Shown here piece after piece: positions 1 through 6,455 of a stretch of 64,000 nt of DNA. Made by a program: the position numbers and the translations under genes. The DNA is taken from positions 86,502 to 150,501 of the forward strand of contig CAYOQR010000005.1 of NCBI GenBank assembly GCA_964406155.1, given 5' to 3'. The notes under the pieces were generated by a model, which was not told the origin of the DNA, did not search any database, and saw only the letters and a program-made list of their open reading frames with translations. Origin of the DNA: Dongia_B sp964406155 (GTDB lineage: Bacteria > Pseudomonadota > Alphaproteobacteria > Dongiales > Dongiaceae). Numbering within the stretch: position 1 is the first letter of the stretch; each line of letters begins with the position of its first letter.

Positions 1-1
1 C

Positions 2-316
2 AAGCAGAAGCCGGATCTCGTCAAACGCTTCGTCGCTGCCTATCTCAAGGCCTTCCAGGATGTCGCGAAGGACCCGAAGGAAGCCGCCGCCATCGTCGTC
101 AAATACAATCCGGAATATGCCGGCAAGGAAGAGGTGCTGGTGAAACAGTTGGAAGCCGATATCGCCTCCACCTTCACCACGGCGGACGGCAAGAGTACCC
201 TTGGCGCCATGACCAAGGATGAATGGAGCAAGACCCTCTCGGTCCTGCAGCAGCAGGGCGCCTTGAAACAACTGGTACCGGTGGAGAGCGTCTATACCGA
301 TGCGTTCCTGAAATAA
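2..316 (+). CDS. ABC transporter substrate-binding protein, C-terminal part (NMT1-like)
   Basis: Frame 2 is open from the window edge to a TAA at 314-316, giving about 104 residues. The start lies outside the window. The visible part has the helical C-lobe pattern of periplasmic binding proteins of the nitrate/sulfonate/taurine (NMT1) class: a basic amphipathic stretch (KQKPDLVKRFVAAYLKA), then KDPKEAAAIVVKYNP, then a Glu/Lys-rich tail. Such proteins deliver a small solute to an inner-membrane ABC permease. The ligand cannot be told from this fragment. The next gene is a GMC oxidoreductase on the same strand, so the imported solute may be its substrate, which is inference. The last codons and the stop are duplicated in tandem. 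Confidence 0.7.
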   Translation, partial: KQKPDLVKRFVAAYLKAFQDVAKDPKEAAAIVVKYNPEYAGKEEVLVKQLEADIASTFTTADGKSTLGAMTKDEWSKTLSVLQQQGALKQLVPVESVYTDAFLK

Positions 317-335
317 TCGTGCGTTCCTGAAATAA
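301..335 (+). repeat. 19-bp tandem duplication over a stop codon
   Basis: TGCGTTCCTGAAATAA occurs at 301-316 and again at 320-335, separated by TCG. The period is 19 bp. The first copy encodes the C-terminal residues and stop of the binding protein. The second copy is untranslated and repeats them, including a second in-sequence TAA. Confidence 0.9.
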
Positions 336-395
336 CATGGGGAAGAGGACGGCCTCGGGTCACGAGCCGAGGCCGTCACGTTGGGGAAGCAGACA

Positions 396-2015
396 ATGCC
401 GGTGACCAAGGCTTACGACTATATCATCATCGGCGCCGGTTCGGCGGGCTGTACGCTCGCCAGCCGGCTGTCGGAAGAGAGCGATGCGCGGGTCCTGATT
501 CTCGAGGCCGGCGGCTGGGACCGCGACCCCTGGATTCACATCCCCCTCGGCTGGGGCAAGATCCTGCAGAAGCGCCTGCACGACTGGATGTACTTCTGCG
601 AGCCCGAGGACAATGTCGGCGGCCGGCGTGTGGAATGCGCCCGGGGCAAAGTGGTCGGCGGTTCCTCCTCCACCAATGCCATGGCCTATGTGCGCGGCAA
701 TCGGGGCGATTACGATCGCTGGGCCGCGAGCGGTCTCACCGGGTGGTCCTATGAAGATGCCCTGCCCTATTTCCGCAAGCAGGAGAGCTGGGAAGGCGGG
801 GCCAACACCTATCGTGGCGGCGACGGGCCGCTCGGCACCCAGACCTGCAAGTACCAGGATCCCCTGATCGACGCCTTCGCCGAAGCCGGCATGGCCGCCG
901 GCCATGGCTGGACTGAGGATTATAACGGGGCACAGCAGGAAGGTTTCGGCCGCCTGCAGATGACGATCCGCAACGGCCGGCGCTGCAGTGCCGCCACCGG
1001 CTATCTGCGGCCGGCCCTGAAGCGGTCCAATCTGCACATCGAGGTCGAAGCCCTGGTCACCTGCATCCTCTTCGAAGGCAACAGGGCCGTGGGCGTGGAA
1101 TACCGCCGCAACGGCGAGACGCTGACCGTGCGGGCCGAACGCGAGATCATTCTGGCCGGCGGCGTCATCAACTCACCGCAACTGCTGATGCTCTCCGGCA
1201 TCGGCGATCCGGCGGCGTTGAAGCAGCACAGCATCCCGGTCAATGTCCCCCTGCCTGGTGTCGGCCGGAACCTGCAGGATCATGTCTCCGTCATCCTGAT
1301 GTATCATCGCACGGAACCCGGCCCGTTCCATCGCATGATGCGCTACGACCGGATCGCGCGGGAACTGGGCAAGGCCTATTTCTTCGGCAAGGGCTTCGCC
1401 GCCGATGTACCGGGCGGCATCACGGCTTTCCTGAAAAGCCGGAGCGATCTCGCCTTGCCGGATATCCAGTTCCTGCTGACGGCGGCGCCGCTCGGCGCCT
1501 GGCCCTATTTCACGCCCTTCAAGCAGCCTTTCACCGACGGCTTCGCCTGCCGCATCGTCATGCTGCATCCCGAGAGCCGGGGCCATATCGCGCTCAATTC
1601 GGCCGATCCGGCCGCGGCCCCGCGCATCCACCAGAACTTTCTCTCGACCGAGGCCGACTGGCGCACCATGCGTGCCGGCGTCATCATGGCCCGCGAGGTG
1701 GCGTCACAGCGTAGCATGCAGCCGTACATCGCCCGGGAAATCGCGCCCGGCCTCGACAAGACCTCGAATGAGGCCATCGACGCCCATATCCGCAACACCT
1801 CGATCACCGTGCACCATCCCCTCGGCACCTGCAAAATGGGCATCGAGACGGATGACATGGCGGTCGTCGATCCGACGCTGCGGGTCCGCGGCACCGAGGG
1901 ATTGCGCGTGGTCGATGCTTCGGTCATGCCGGATCTCGTCACCGGCAATATCAATGCCGCCGTGGTGATGATCGCCGAGAAGGCCGCCGACCTGATCCGT
2001 GGCCGCGTATCTTAG
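396..2015 (+). CDS. GMC family oxidoreductase (choline dehydrogenase-like)
   Basis: 539-residue FAD-dependent oxidoreductase of the glucose-methanol-choline family. The N-terminal Rossmann motif DYIIIGAGSAGCTLASRLSE binds the ADP part of FAD. The family signatures GKVVGGSSSTNAMAYVRGN and GGVINSPQLLMLSGIG are intact, and the C-terminal active-site region has the paired His of TVHHPLGTCKMG and the GNINAA motif. Length is typical for the family. Members oxidise alcohols such as choline or polyethylene glycol; this substrate is unknown. The ATG at 396 is chosen because GGGGAAG lies 6 bases upstream; an in-frame TTG at 381 would add five residues. It follows a binding-protein gene on the same strand. 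The TAG stop at 2013-2015 is the first triplet of a palindromic repeat. Confidence 0.9.
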   Translation: MPVTKAYDYIIIGAGSAGCTLASRLSEESDARVLILEAGGWDRDPWIHIPLGWGKILQKRLHDWMYFCEPEDNVGGRRVECARGKVVGGSSSTNAMAYVRGNRGDYDRWAASGLTGWSYEDALPYFRKQESWEGGANTYRGGDGPLGTQTCKYQDPLIDAFAEAGMAAGHGWTEDYNGAQQEGFGRLQMTIRNGRRCSAATGYLRPALKRSNLHIEVEALVTCILFEGNRAVGVEYRRNGETLTVRAEREIILAGGVINSPQLLMLSGIGDPAALKQHSIPVNVPLPGVGRNLQDHVSVILMYHRTEPGPFHRMMRYDRIARELGKAYFFGKGFAADVPGGITAFLKSRSDLALPDIQFLLTAAPLGAWPYFTPFKQPFTDGFACRIVMLHPESRGHIALNSADPAAAPRIHQNFLSTEADWRTMRAGVIMAREVASQRSMQPYIAREIAPGLDKTSNEAIDAHIRNTSITVHHPLGTCKMGIETDDMAVVDPTLRVRGTEGLRVVDASVMPDLVTGNINAAVVMIAEKAADLIRGRVS

Positions 2016-2078
2016 AGCGCGATTCAGCTCACAAATGGAAGCGCCCCAGCGATTCCATTTGTGAGCATCCGGCTCTAG
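2013..2078. repeat. palindromic intergenic element, copy 1
   Basis: A perfect 14-bp stem, GCTCACAAATGGAA (2027-2040) and TTCCATTTGTGAGC (2053-2066), is flanked by TAGAGCGC on the left and GGCTCTA on the right. The left TAG is the stop of the GMC gene. The right CTA, read on the minus strand, is the TAG stop of the convergent methyltransferase. Related copies lie at 41438, 43009, 43326, 43399 and 44226. The hairpin may act as a bidirectional terminator or as an mRNA end protector. Confidence 0.85.
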
Positions 2079-2803
2079 CGGCGAATACCGACGAGATTGA
2101 TCAGGGTTTCCTCGCGGGAAGCCGGCGGCCTGATGCCGAACCAGCGCTCCATGACACCGAGATCACTCCGGCTCCACCACAGATACGGATAGGAGACCGA
2201 CCCGCCGCCGACCTCGAAACCCGCCGCACGGACCATTTGCAGATATTCCGGCGCGGTGCGCTGCACATCCATCGGATGGCGGAACAGCAGGCGGATGATC
2301 CAGGAGTGAATGTATTTCCTGGTCGATTCGGCGAAGAGCAGCAGGCCGCCGGGCTTCAGGACGCGATGGAATTCCGCCAGCGCTTCCTCCTGATCCATCA
2401 GATGGTGGAAGGTCTGGTGGCAGAAGACCATATCGACCGACTGGTCCGGCAGCATCAGGCGCGAACTCGTCGTCTGCCGGAAATCGACCTTGAGATTGTC
2501 CTTGGCGACTTCGCCGGCCGCGACCTCGAGCATATCGGCATCGACATCGATCCCGATCATGCGTTCCGGCCGGAAACGTTCCGCCAGCAGCTTGAAGGAC
2601 CGGCCCCGGCCGCAGCCGACATCGACGATGACGGGATAGGATGACCGGCGCTCGACGATCAGCGGCTCGAGATCGTTCAACGCCCGTTCGAGAACATGCT
2701 TCGCCCAGGTTTCCGTCCGCAGGAACCAGATGCCGAAGCGGGTCTCGGGCACATACATGCTCGCGACCAGTTCGTCATTACGCAGATACTCGGTTCGCTG
2801 CAT
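2075..2803 (-). CDS. class I SAM-dependent methyltransferase of the APE cluster
   Basis: 242 residues. Motif I (VIVDVGCGRGRSFKLLAERF) binds S-adenosylmethionine. It is followed by the acidic strand-2 residue (IGIDVDADML), the motif near FCHQTFHHL and the conserved HRVLKPGGLLLFAEST strand-5 region. This is a complete Methyltransf_11-type fold. In aryl polyene clusters a methyltransferase of this kind is thought to methylate the aromatic head group, and the position next to the phosphopantetheinyl transferase fits that. ATG 2803 has GAGGGTGA upstream. It is probably co-transcribed with the gene at 2842-3573 (38-bp gap). Its stop codon lies inside the palindromic element. Confidence 0.8.
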   Translation of the reverse strand: MQRTEYLRNDELVASMYVPETRFGIWFLRTETWAKHVLERALNDLEPLIVERRSSYPVIVDVGCGRGRSFKLLAERFRPERMIGIDVDADMLEVAAGEVAKDNLKVDFRQTTSSRLMLPDQSVDMVFCHQTFHHLMDQEEALAEFHRVLKPGGLLLFAESTRKYIHSWIIRLLFRHPMDVQRTAPEYLQMVRAAGFEVGGGSVSYPYLWWSRSDLGVMERWFGIRPPASREETLINLVGIRR

Positions 2804-2841
2804 TCAATCACCCTCGTTCCCGCGCCGCCTATCGCGCGCGC

Positions 2842-3573
2842 TCATGATTCACCCGCCAGTATATTCCGCAACTCGGACGGCAAATGCCACCATTTAAGTT
2901 CAACCTCCCGGCTCTGCGGACCTTGGCTGTCACATTTGAACGCCATGGCGAGATGAAACAAATCGCCGACCCGCCAATGCGCGAAGTGCCACAACGCCCC
3001 TTCTTGGCGACTTGTCCACCGGCCGCTATCGGGCCCCTGATCCACGCGGTCCCGACGATCCGTCACCACAGCAAGGCCGGCGCCCTCCGCCTTGGCCACC
3101 GCTTCCCGCAGGGCCCAGATGCGATAGAAGCCGTTCTCCCCGTCACGGGCGACGCGCCGGATCTCCGCCGGCCCGAAGGCGGTCTCGGCGATCTCCAGCC
3201 AGGATCGGCTGGGCCGGGCCGCTTCCAGATCGAGCCCGATTCGTCCGCCCGAGGCGACGGCGCAGCCGACCCAGCCGCCCGAATGGCTGAACGAGATTGT
3301 GACGGGCGGCACAGTTTCGTCCGGGCTGTCCCCTCCATACGGGCTGTCCCCAGCCGTCCCAGGCAGCAGGACAGGGCGCCCTCCCGGTTCCTCTCCCAAC
3401 CGCCAGGACCGGTCCCGGCAGGCCGGAACAGCCGGCAAAAGATCGAAAAGCAACGCCCGGGCAACGGCGCTGCGCCGCCTGATCCCGGGAAACGGTGGGA
3501 GCGCTGCCGCATGCCGCGCCAGAAGCCCTGAGGCCGCCTCGCTCTCCTCGCGGATAAGTGACAAAAAGATCAT
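2842..3573 (-). CDS. 4'-phosphopantetheinyl transferase superfamily protein
   Basis: 243 residues. The two Sfp-type motifs are visible: GRIGLDLE (equivalent to the metal-binding GIDxE) and FYRIWALREAVAKAEGAG (equivalent to WxxKEAxxK, with Arg for the usual first Lys). Such enzymes move phosphopantetheine from CoA to the conserved Ser of acyl carrier proteins. The natural partners here are the two carrier proteins at 5364 and 5645. The start at 3573 lies beside a shared divergent promoter region with the main APE operon. The N-terminal half is Arg/Gly/Pro rich and poorly conserved, as is common in this family. Confidence 0.8.
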   Translation of the reverse strand: MIFLSLIREESEAASGLLARHAAALPPFPGIRRRSAVARALLFDLLPAVPACRDRSWRLGEEPGGRPVLLPGTAGDSPYGGDSPDETVPPVTISFSHSGGWVGCAVASGGRIGLDLEAARPSRSWLEIAETAFGPAEIRRVARDGENGFYRIWALREAVAKAEGAGLAVVTDRRDRVDQGPDSGRWTSRQEGALWHFAHWRVGDLFHLAMAFKCDSQGPQSREVELKWWHLPSELRNILAGES

Positions 3574-3628
3574 TCAATTCAATTTGCTAGGCTGATTCCG
3601 CGAAACTTCCATAAAATCCTCAGGGCGT

Positions 3629-3636
3629 ATTATAAT
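3629..3636. promoter_or_regulatory. possible divergent promoter core between the two APE transcription units
   Basis: The 270-bp gap between the divergent genes at 3573 and 3844 contains ATTATAAT, which reads as TATAAT on both strands in otherwise GC-rich DNA. No convincing -35 box is 17 bases away. Only the -10-like element is visible, so this is a weak call. Confidence 0.35.
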
Positions 3637-3728
3637 GAAAATAGGTTAGAAGGTCGGGGAAACGCTTTGGGGGAATATGGCGGCCATGACATCCGGCATC
3701 CGGATGACCCTGTGCCGGGTATGGAGCA

Positions 3729-3839
3729 ATGGTTAACGTCACTTTGTATGATCAGGCCGCCCGACCGCCTGTTGCAGTTCTTTATCCCACCGGACAGATG
3801 CCGAGCACGGTAGCCGACCGGCTGAGGGGCGTTGTGTGA
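3729..3839 (+). CDS. possible 36-codon leader peptide upstream of the APE operon
   Basis: An ATG frame (MVNVTLYDQAARPPVAVLYP...) ends with a TGA 4 bases before the ATG of the chain-length factor gene. The spacing would allow translational coupling. No similarity is recognised and only a weak GGAGCAAT-like ribosome site precedes it. It may be a real leader ORF or chance. Confidence 0.25.
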   Translation: MVNVTLYDQAARPPVAVLYPTGQMPSTVADRLRGVV

Positions 3840-3843
3840 CCTC

Positions 3844-4620
3844 ATGCTGAGCGACTTTCCCCTCTCGATCACGGACTGGTTTGCCTGGACTCCGGCACGG
3901 GAAACCCGCTCGGCGTGGCGCGACTGGGCCCGCCGGCAACCGGCTGGAGACGCTCAGCCGACAGAGCCGGCAGCGAATGACGGGCTGGTCGCCTTGCCCA
4001 TGATGCTGCGCCGGCGCATCGACAGTTTCAGCCAGAAAGTCGTCGGCGCCGCTCTGGCCTGCGGCGATCTGCGCGACGGCCGCTATGTCTTCGCCTCGCG
4101 CCACGGCGAGTTCAGCCGAACCCTGCGCATCCTCGCCGATCTCGCCGACCAACAGCAGCCTTCGCCTGCCGATTTCAGCATGTCGGTCCATAACGCCCTG
4201 GCGGGCTTGCTCTCGATCCATACCGGCAACAAGGCCGGACACATTACCGTTTCCTCCGGCACCGATGTCTTCGGCATTGGCTTGCTGGAAGCGGTCATCA
4301 GCCTTACCGAGCAACCGGACCAGCCGGTCGTCCTCGTCTGCTATGACGATCCCCTGCCTGGCGAGTACAATCGGTTCGAACCGGTCGACGGTCCGCCTCT
4401 GCCGATGATCCTGGTGCTCAAGCTCGGCACCGGCAACGCGACTGGCGGCGAGACTGGCAACACCGTCCGCTTCTCTGTCGCACCGAGCAGCGGGCAGGTT
4501 CCGCATCACGCTTCCAGTGACGGATTGGCGCAGGATTTTCTCGGCTTCTTCCTGTCCGATCGCGACACCGGCTTCTCGGTCGGCGAGCGCCTCACCTGGC
4601 GGTGGCACCGTGCTGCTTAA
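3844..4620 (+). CDS. apeC: beta-ketoacyl synthase-like chain-length factor (APE)
   Basis: 258 residues, far shorter than a full ketosynthase (about 410). It matches the Ketoacyl-synt_2 / COG chain-length-factor type: conserved LPMMLRRRIDSFSQKVVGAA, ASRHGEFSRTLRILADLA, DFSMSVHNALAGLLSIHTGN and VSSGTDVFGIGLLEA. No catalytic Cys sits at the nucleophile position (VSSGTD), as expected for a CLF that pairs with an active ketosynthase and sets polyene length. The likely partners are the ketosynthases at 13956 or 16377. An in-frame TTG lies at 3832; ATG 3844 is preferred as the conventional codon. The end overlaps the next gene by 11 bases. Confidence 0.85.
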   Translation: MLSDFPLSITDWFAWTPARETRSAWRDWARRQPAGDAQPTEPAANDGLVALPMMLRRRIDSFSQKVVGAALACGDLRDGRYVFASRHGEFSRTLRILADLADQQQPSPADFSMSVHNALAGLLSIHTGNKAGHITVSSGTDVFGIGLLEAVISLTEQPDQPVVLVCYDDPLPGEYNRFEPVDGPPLPMILVLKLGTGNATGGETGNTVRFSVAPSSGQVPHHASSDGLAQDFLGFFLSDRDTGFSVGERLTWRWHRAA

Positions 4621-5386
4621 CCGGATCAATTATGCCTGGCGCCTGGTCGCCACCGGCTTCGCCTTCGCCCTGTTCTTCGGCGGGGGGGCGCTGGTCGCCC
4701 TCACTGTTCTGCCGATCGTCGTCCGGCTACGGATCAATGGATCGACCGGCCGGCGCAACGCGCAATGGCTGATCCAGCATCTCTTCAGGGGCTTCGCTCT
4801 GCTGCTGCAGGGGCTCGGCATCCTGCGGCTCGACGTCGCCGGCGCCGAGCGCTTCAAGAACAGCGGCGGCCATCTGGTAATCGCCAATCACCCGACCCTG
4901 CTGGACGTCGTCTTCCTGATGGCCTTCATCCCGCGGGCCCAATGCATCGTGAAACACGAGCTCTGGAACCACCGCTATCTGGGTGGCATGGTGCGGCTCG
5001 CGGGCTATATCGCCAACAACCTGGAACCGGAAGCGCTGCTCGATGCCTGCAAGACTTCCATCGATGGTGGCGACAATCTCATCATCTTTCCGGAAGGCAC
5101 CCGGACACGTCCGGGCGAAGCGATGCACTTCCATCGCGGCTTCGCCAATATCGCCTTGCTGGCCGAGGCGCGCATTCAACTGGTGACCATCACCTGCACG
5201 CCGCTGATGCTGCCGAAGGGTGATCCCTGGTGGCGCATTCCGCCGCGCCGGTCGCAGTTCAGAATAACCGTGGGCGACAGCCTGGATGCCAAACACCTGC
5301 TGCAGGAGCAGAGCAGATCAATCGCGGCCAGGGTGCTGGTCCGCCAAATCGAGAGCTATTACGGTGAACAACTTGCAACTGGATGA
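4610..5386 (+). CDS. apeD: PlsC-like 1-acyl-glycerol-3-phosphate acyltransferase family protein (APE)
   Basis: 258 residues with an N-terminal membrane helix (LVATGFAFALFFGGGALVAL) and a PlsC-type domain. Motif I is NHPTLLD (a variant of NHxxxxD), and motif III is FPEGTRTRPGE. These enzymes transfer an acyl chain from a carrier to a hydroxyl or phosphate acceptor. In APE clusters it is thought to help build the lipid anchor of the polyene. GTG 4610 is chosen because it overlaps the previous stop in the usual way; the frame is open further upstream but reads as out-of-frame sequence of the CLF gene. It overlaps the following ACP start by 23 bases. Confidence 0.85.
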   Translation: MLLNRINYAWRLVATGFAFALFFGGGALVALTVLPIVVRLRINGSTGRRNAQWLIQHLFRGFALLLQGLGILRLDVAGAERFKNSGGHLVIANHPTLLDVVFLMAFIPRAQCIVKHELWNHRYLGGMVRLAGYIANNLEPEALLDACKTSIDGGDNLIIFPEGTRTRPGEAMHFHRGFANIALLAEARIQLVTITCTPLMLPKGDPWWRIPPRRSQFRITVGDSLDAKHLLQEQSRSIAARVLVRQIESYYGEQLATG

Positions 5387-5639
5387 CCTGGAACGCGACC
5401 TCAAGGAACTGATCGTCAAGACCCTCAAGCTCGAGGGGATTCAGCCGGCCGATATCGACAGTGAGGAGCCGCTGTTCAATGACGGCCTCGGCCTGGATTC
5501 GATCGACGCCCTTGAACTTGGCGTCGCCATTCGTAAAACCTATGGCACGAAGATCGAAACCATTACCGATGAGGTCAAGGCGCATTTCGCAACGATCCGC
5601 AGCCTGGCGAAATTCATCCAGACCCTGCGCAAGGAATAA
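5364..5639 (+). CDS. apeE: acyl carrier protein 1 (APE)
   Basis: 91 residues. The phosphopantetheine attachment site is the Ser in GLGLDSIDALEL, preceded by the acidic stretch IDSEEPLFNDG. The charge and length are typical of a stand-alone ACP. GTG 5364 is the first plausible start and lies inside the end of the acyltransferase gene. Only 5 bases separate it from the second ACP, so the two are translated together. Each probably carries a distinct intermediate, for example the aromatic starter or the malonyl/polyene chain. Which does which cannot be told here. Confidence 0.9.
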   Translation: MNNLQLDDLERDLKELIVKTLKLEGIQPADIDSEEPLFNDGLGLDSIDALELGVAIRKTYGTKIETITDEVKAHFATIRSLAKFIQTLRKE

Positions 5640-5644
5640 GGCCG

Positions 5645-5893
5645 ATGTTATCGCGTGACGAAATTTACCAGACCTTGCGCGGCTATCTGATCGAGATGTT
5701 CGAGGTTCCGCCGGAGAAGATCACCTTGGACGCCCGCCTGTACGAAGATCTCGACCTCGACAGCATCGACGCCGTCGATCTGATCGTCCGGCTGCAGGCC
5801 TTCACCGAACGGAAGTTCAAGGCGGAGGAATTCAAGACGGTGCGCAGTGTGAGCGATGTCCTCGATCGTGTCGAAGCCATCCTCGCAGAGTAA
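5645..5893 (+). CDS. apeF: acyl carrier protein 2 (APE)
   Basis: 82 residues. The carrier motif DLDLDSIDAVDLIVRL holds the modified Ser. The N-terminal helix (LSRDEIYQTLRGYLIEMFEV) and the acidic loop PEKITLDARLYEDL are typical of bacterial ACPs. It follows the first ACP by 5 bases and its end overlaps the start of the membrane protein gene by 38 bases. It is more acidic in the helix II region than ACP 1, which suggests different docking partners. Confidence 0.9.
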   Translation: MLSRDEIYQTLRGYLIEMFEVPPEKITLDARLYEDLDLDSIDAVDLIVRLQAFTERKFKAEEFKTVRSVSDVLDRVEAILAE

Positions 5894-6455
5894 GGCGGCA
5901 TCGATCTGCACCGTTGCGCTGGCGCTGCTCGGCGCAGCCTATCCTTTCGTGGTCTATTTCGCCCGCGACATGATCTCTTCGCGCGCTTTCGTCGCCGCGG
6001 CACTCTTCCTGCTCGGCCTGCGCCTGATCACCGGCCGCTCGGAGTTGGCGCGGTTCTGGCGCGGCCCGCTGATCATCGCCGGCATCATTCTGCTCGCCTC
6101 GACGCTGCTCGATGTCGATTTTGCCGAACGCGCCTATCCGGCTCTCATGAGCCTCGCGGCGGCCAGTGTCTTTGCCTGGTCGCTGCATCAACCGCCCAGC
6201 CTGATCGAGCGTTTCGCCCGCATGACGCGCAAGACCATTCCGCCCCATGTCCAGGTCTATTGCCGGAACGTGACGCTGATCTGGGCCGCTTGGCTCACGG
6301 CGAATGCCGCCATCTCCGCCGGGCTGGCGATCTGGGGCAGCCTCGCCGCCTGGACACTCTGGACCGGTCTGCTCTCTTATCTCGCCATGGGCGCCCTCTT
6401 CGCCGGCGAACTCTGCTTCCGCTATCTGGTCATCGGATATCGGTCCCAGACATGA
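5856..6455 (+). CDS. apeG: COG4648-type integral membrane protein (APE)
   Basis: 199 residues with about five hydrophobic segments: VALALLGAAYPFVVYF, FVAAALFLLGLRL, GPLIIAGIILLAS, WAAWLTANAAISAGLAIWG and a C-terminal helix near YLAMGALFAGELCFRY. The conserved loop TRKTIPPHVQVYCRNVTLIW is characteristic of the family found only in aryl polyene loci. Function is not established; a role in membrane assembly or head-group transfer is possible. The start overlaps ACP 2, and ATGA at the end overlaps the AMP-ligase start. Confidence 0.8.
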   Translation: MSSIVSKPSSQSKAASICTVALALLGAAYPFVVYFARDMISSRAFVAAALFLLGLRLITGRSELARFWRGPLIIAGIILLASTLLDVDFAERAYPALMSLAAASVFAWSLHQPPSLIERFARMTRKTIPPHVQVYCRNVTLIWAAWLTANAAISAGLAIWGSLAAWTLWTGLLSYLAMGALFAGELCFRYLVIGYRSQT

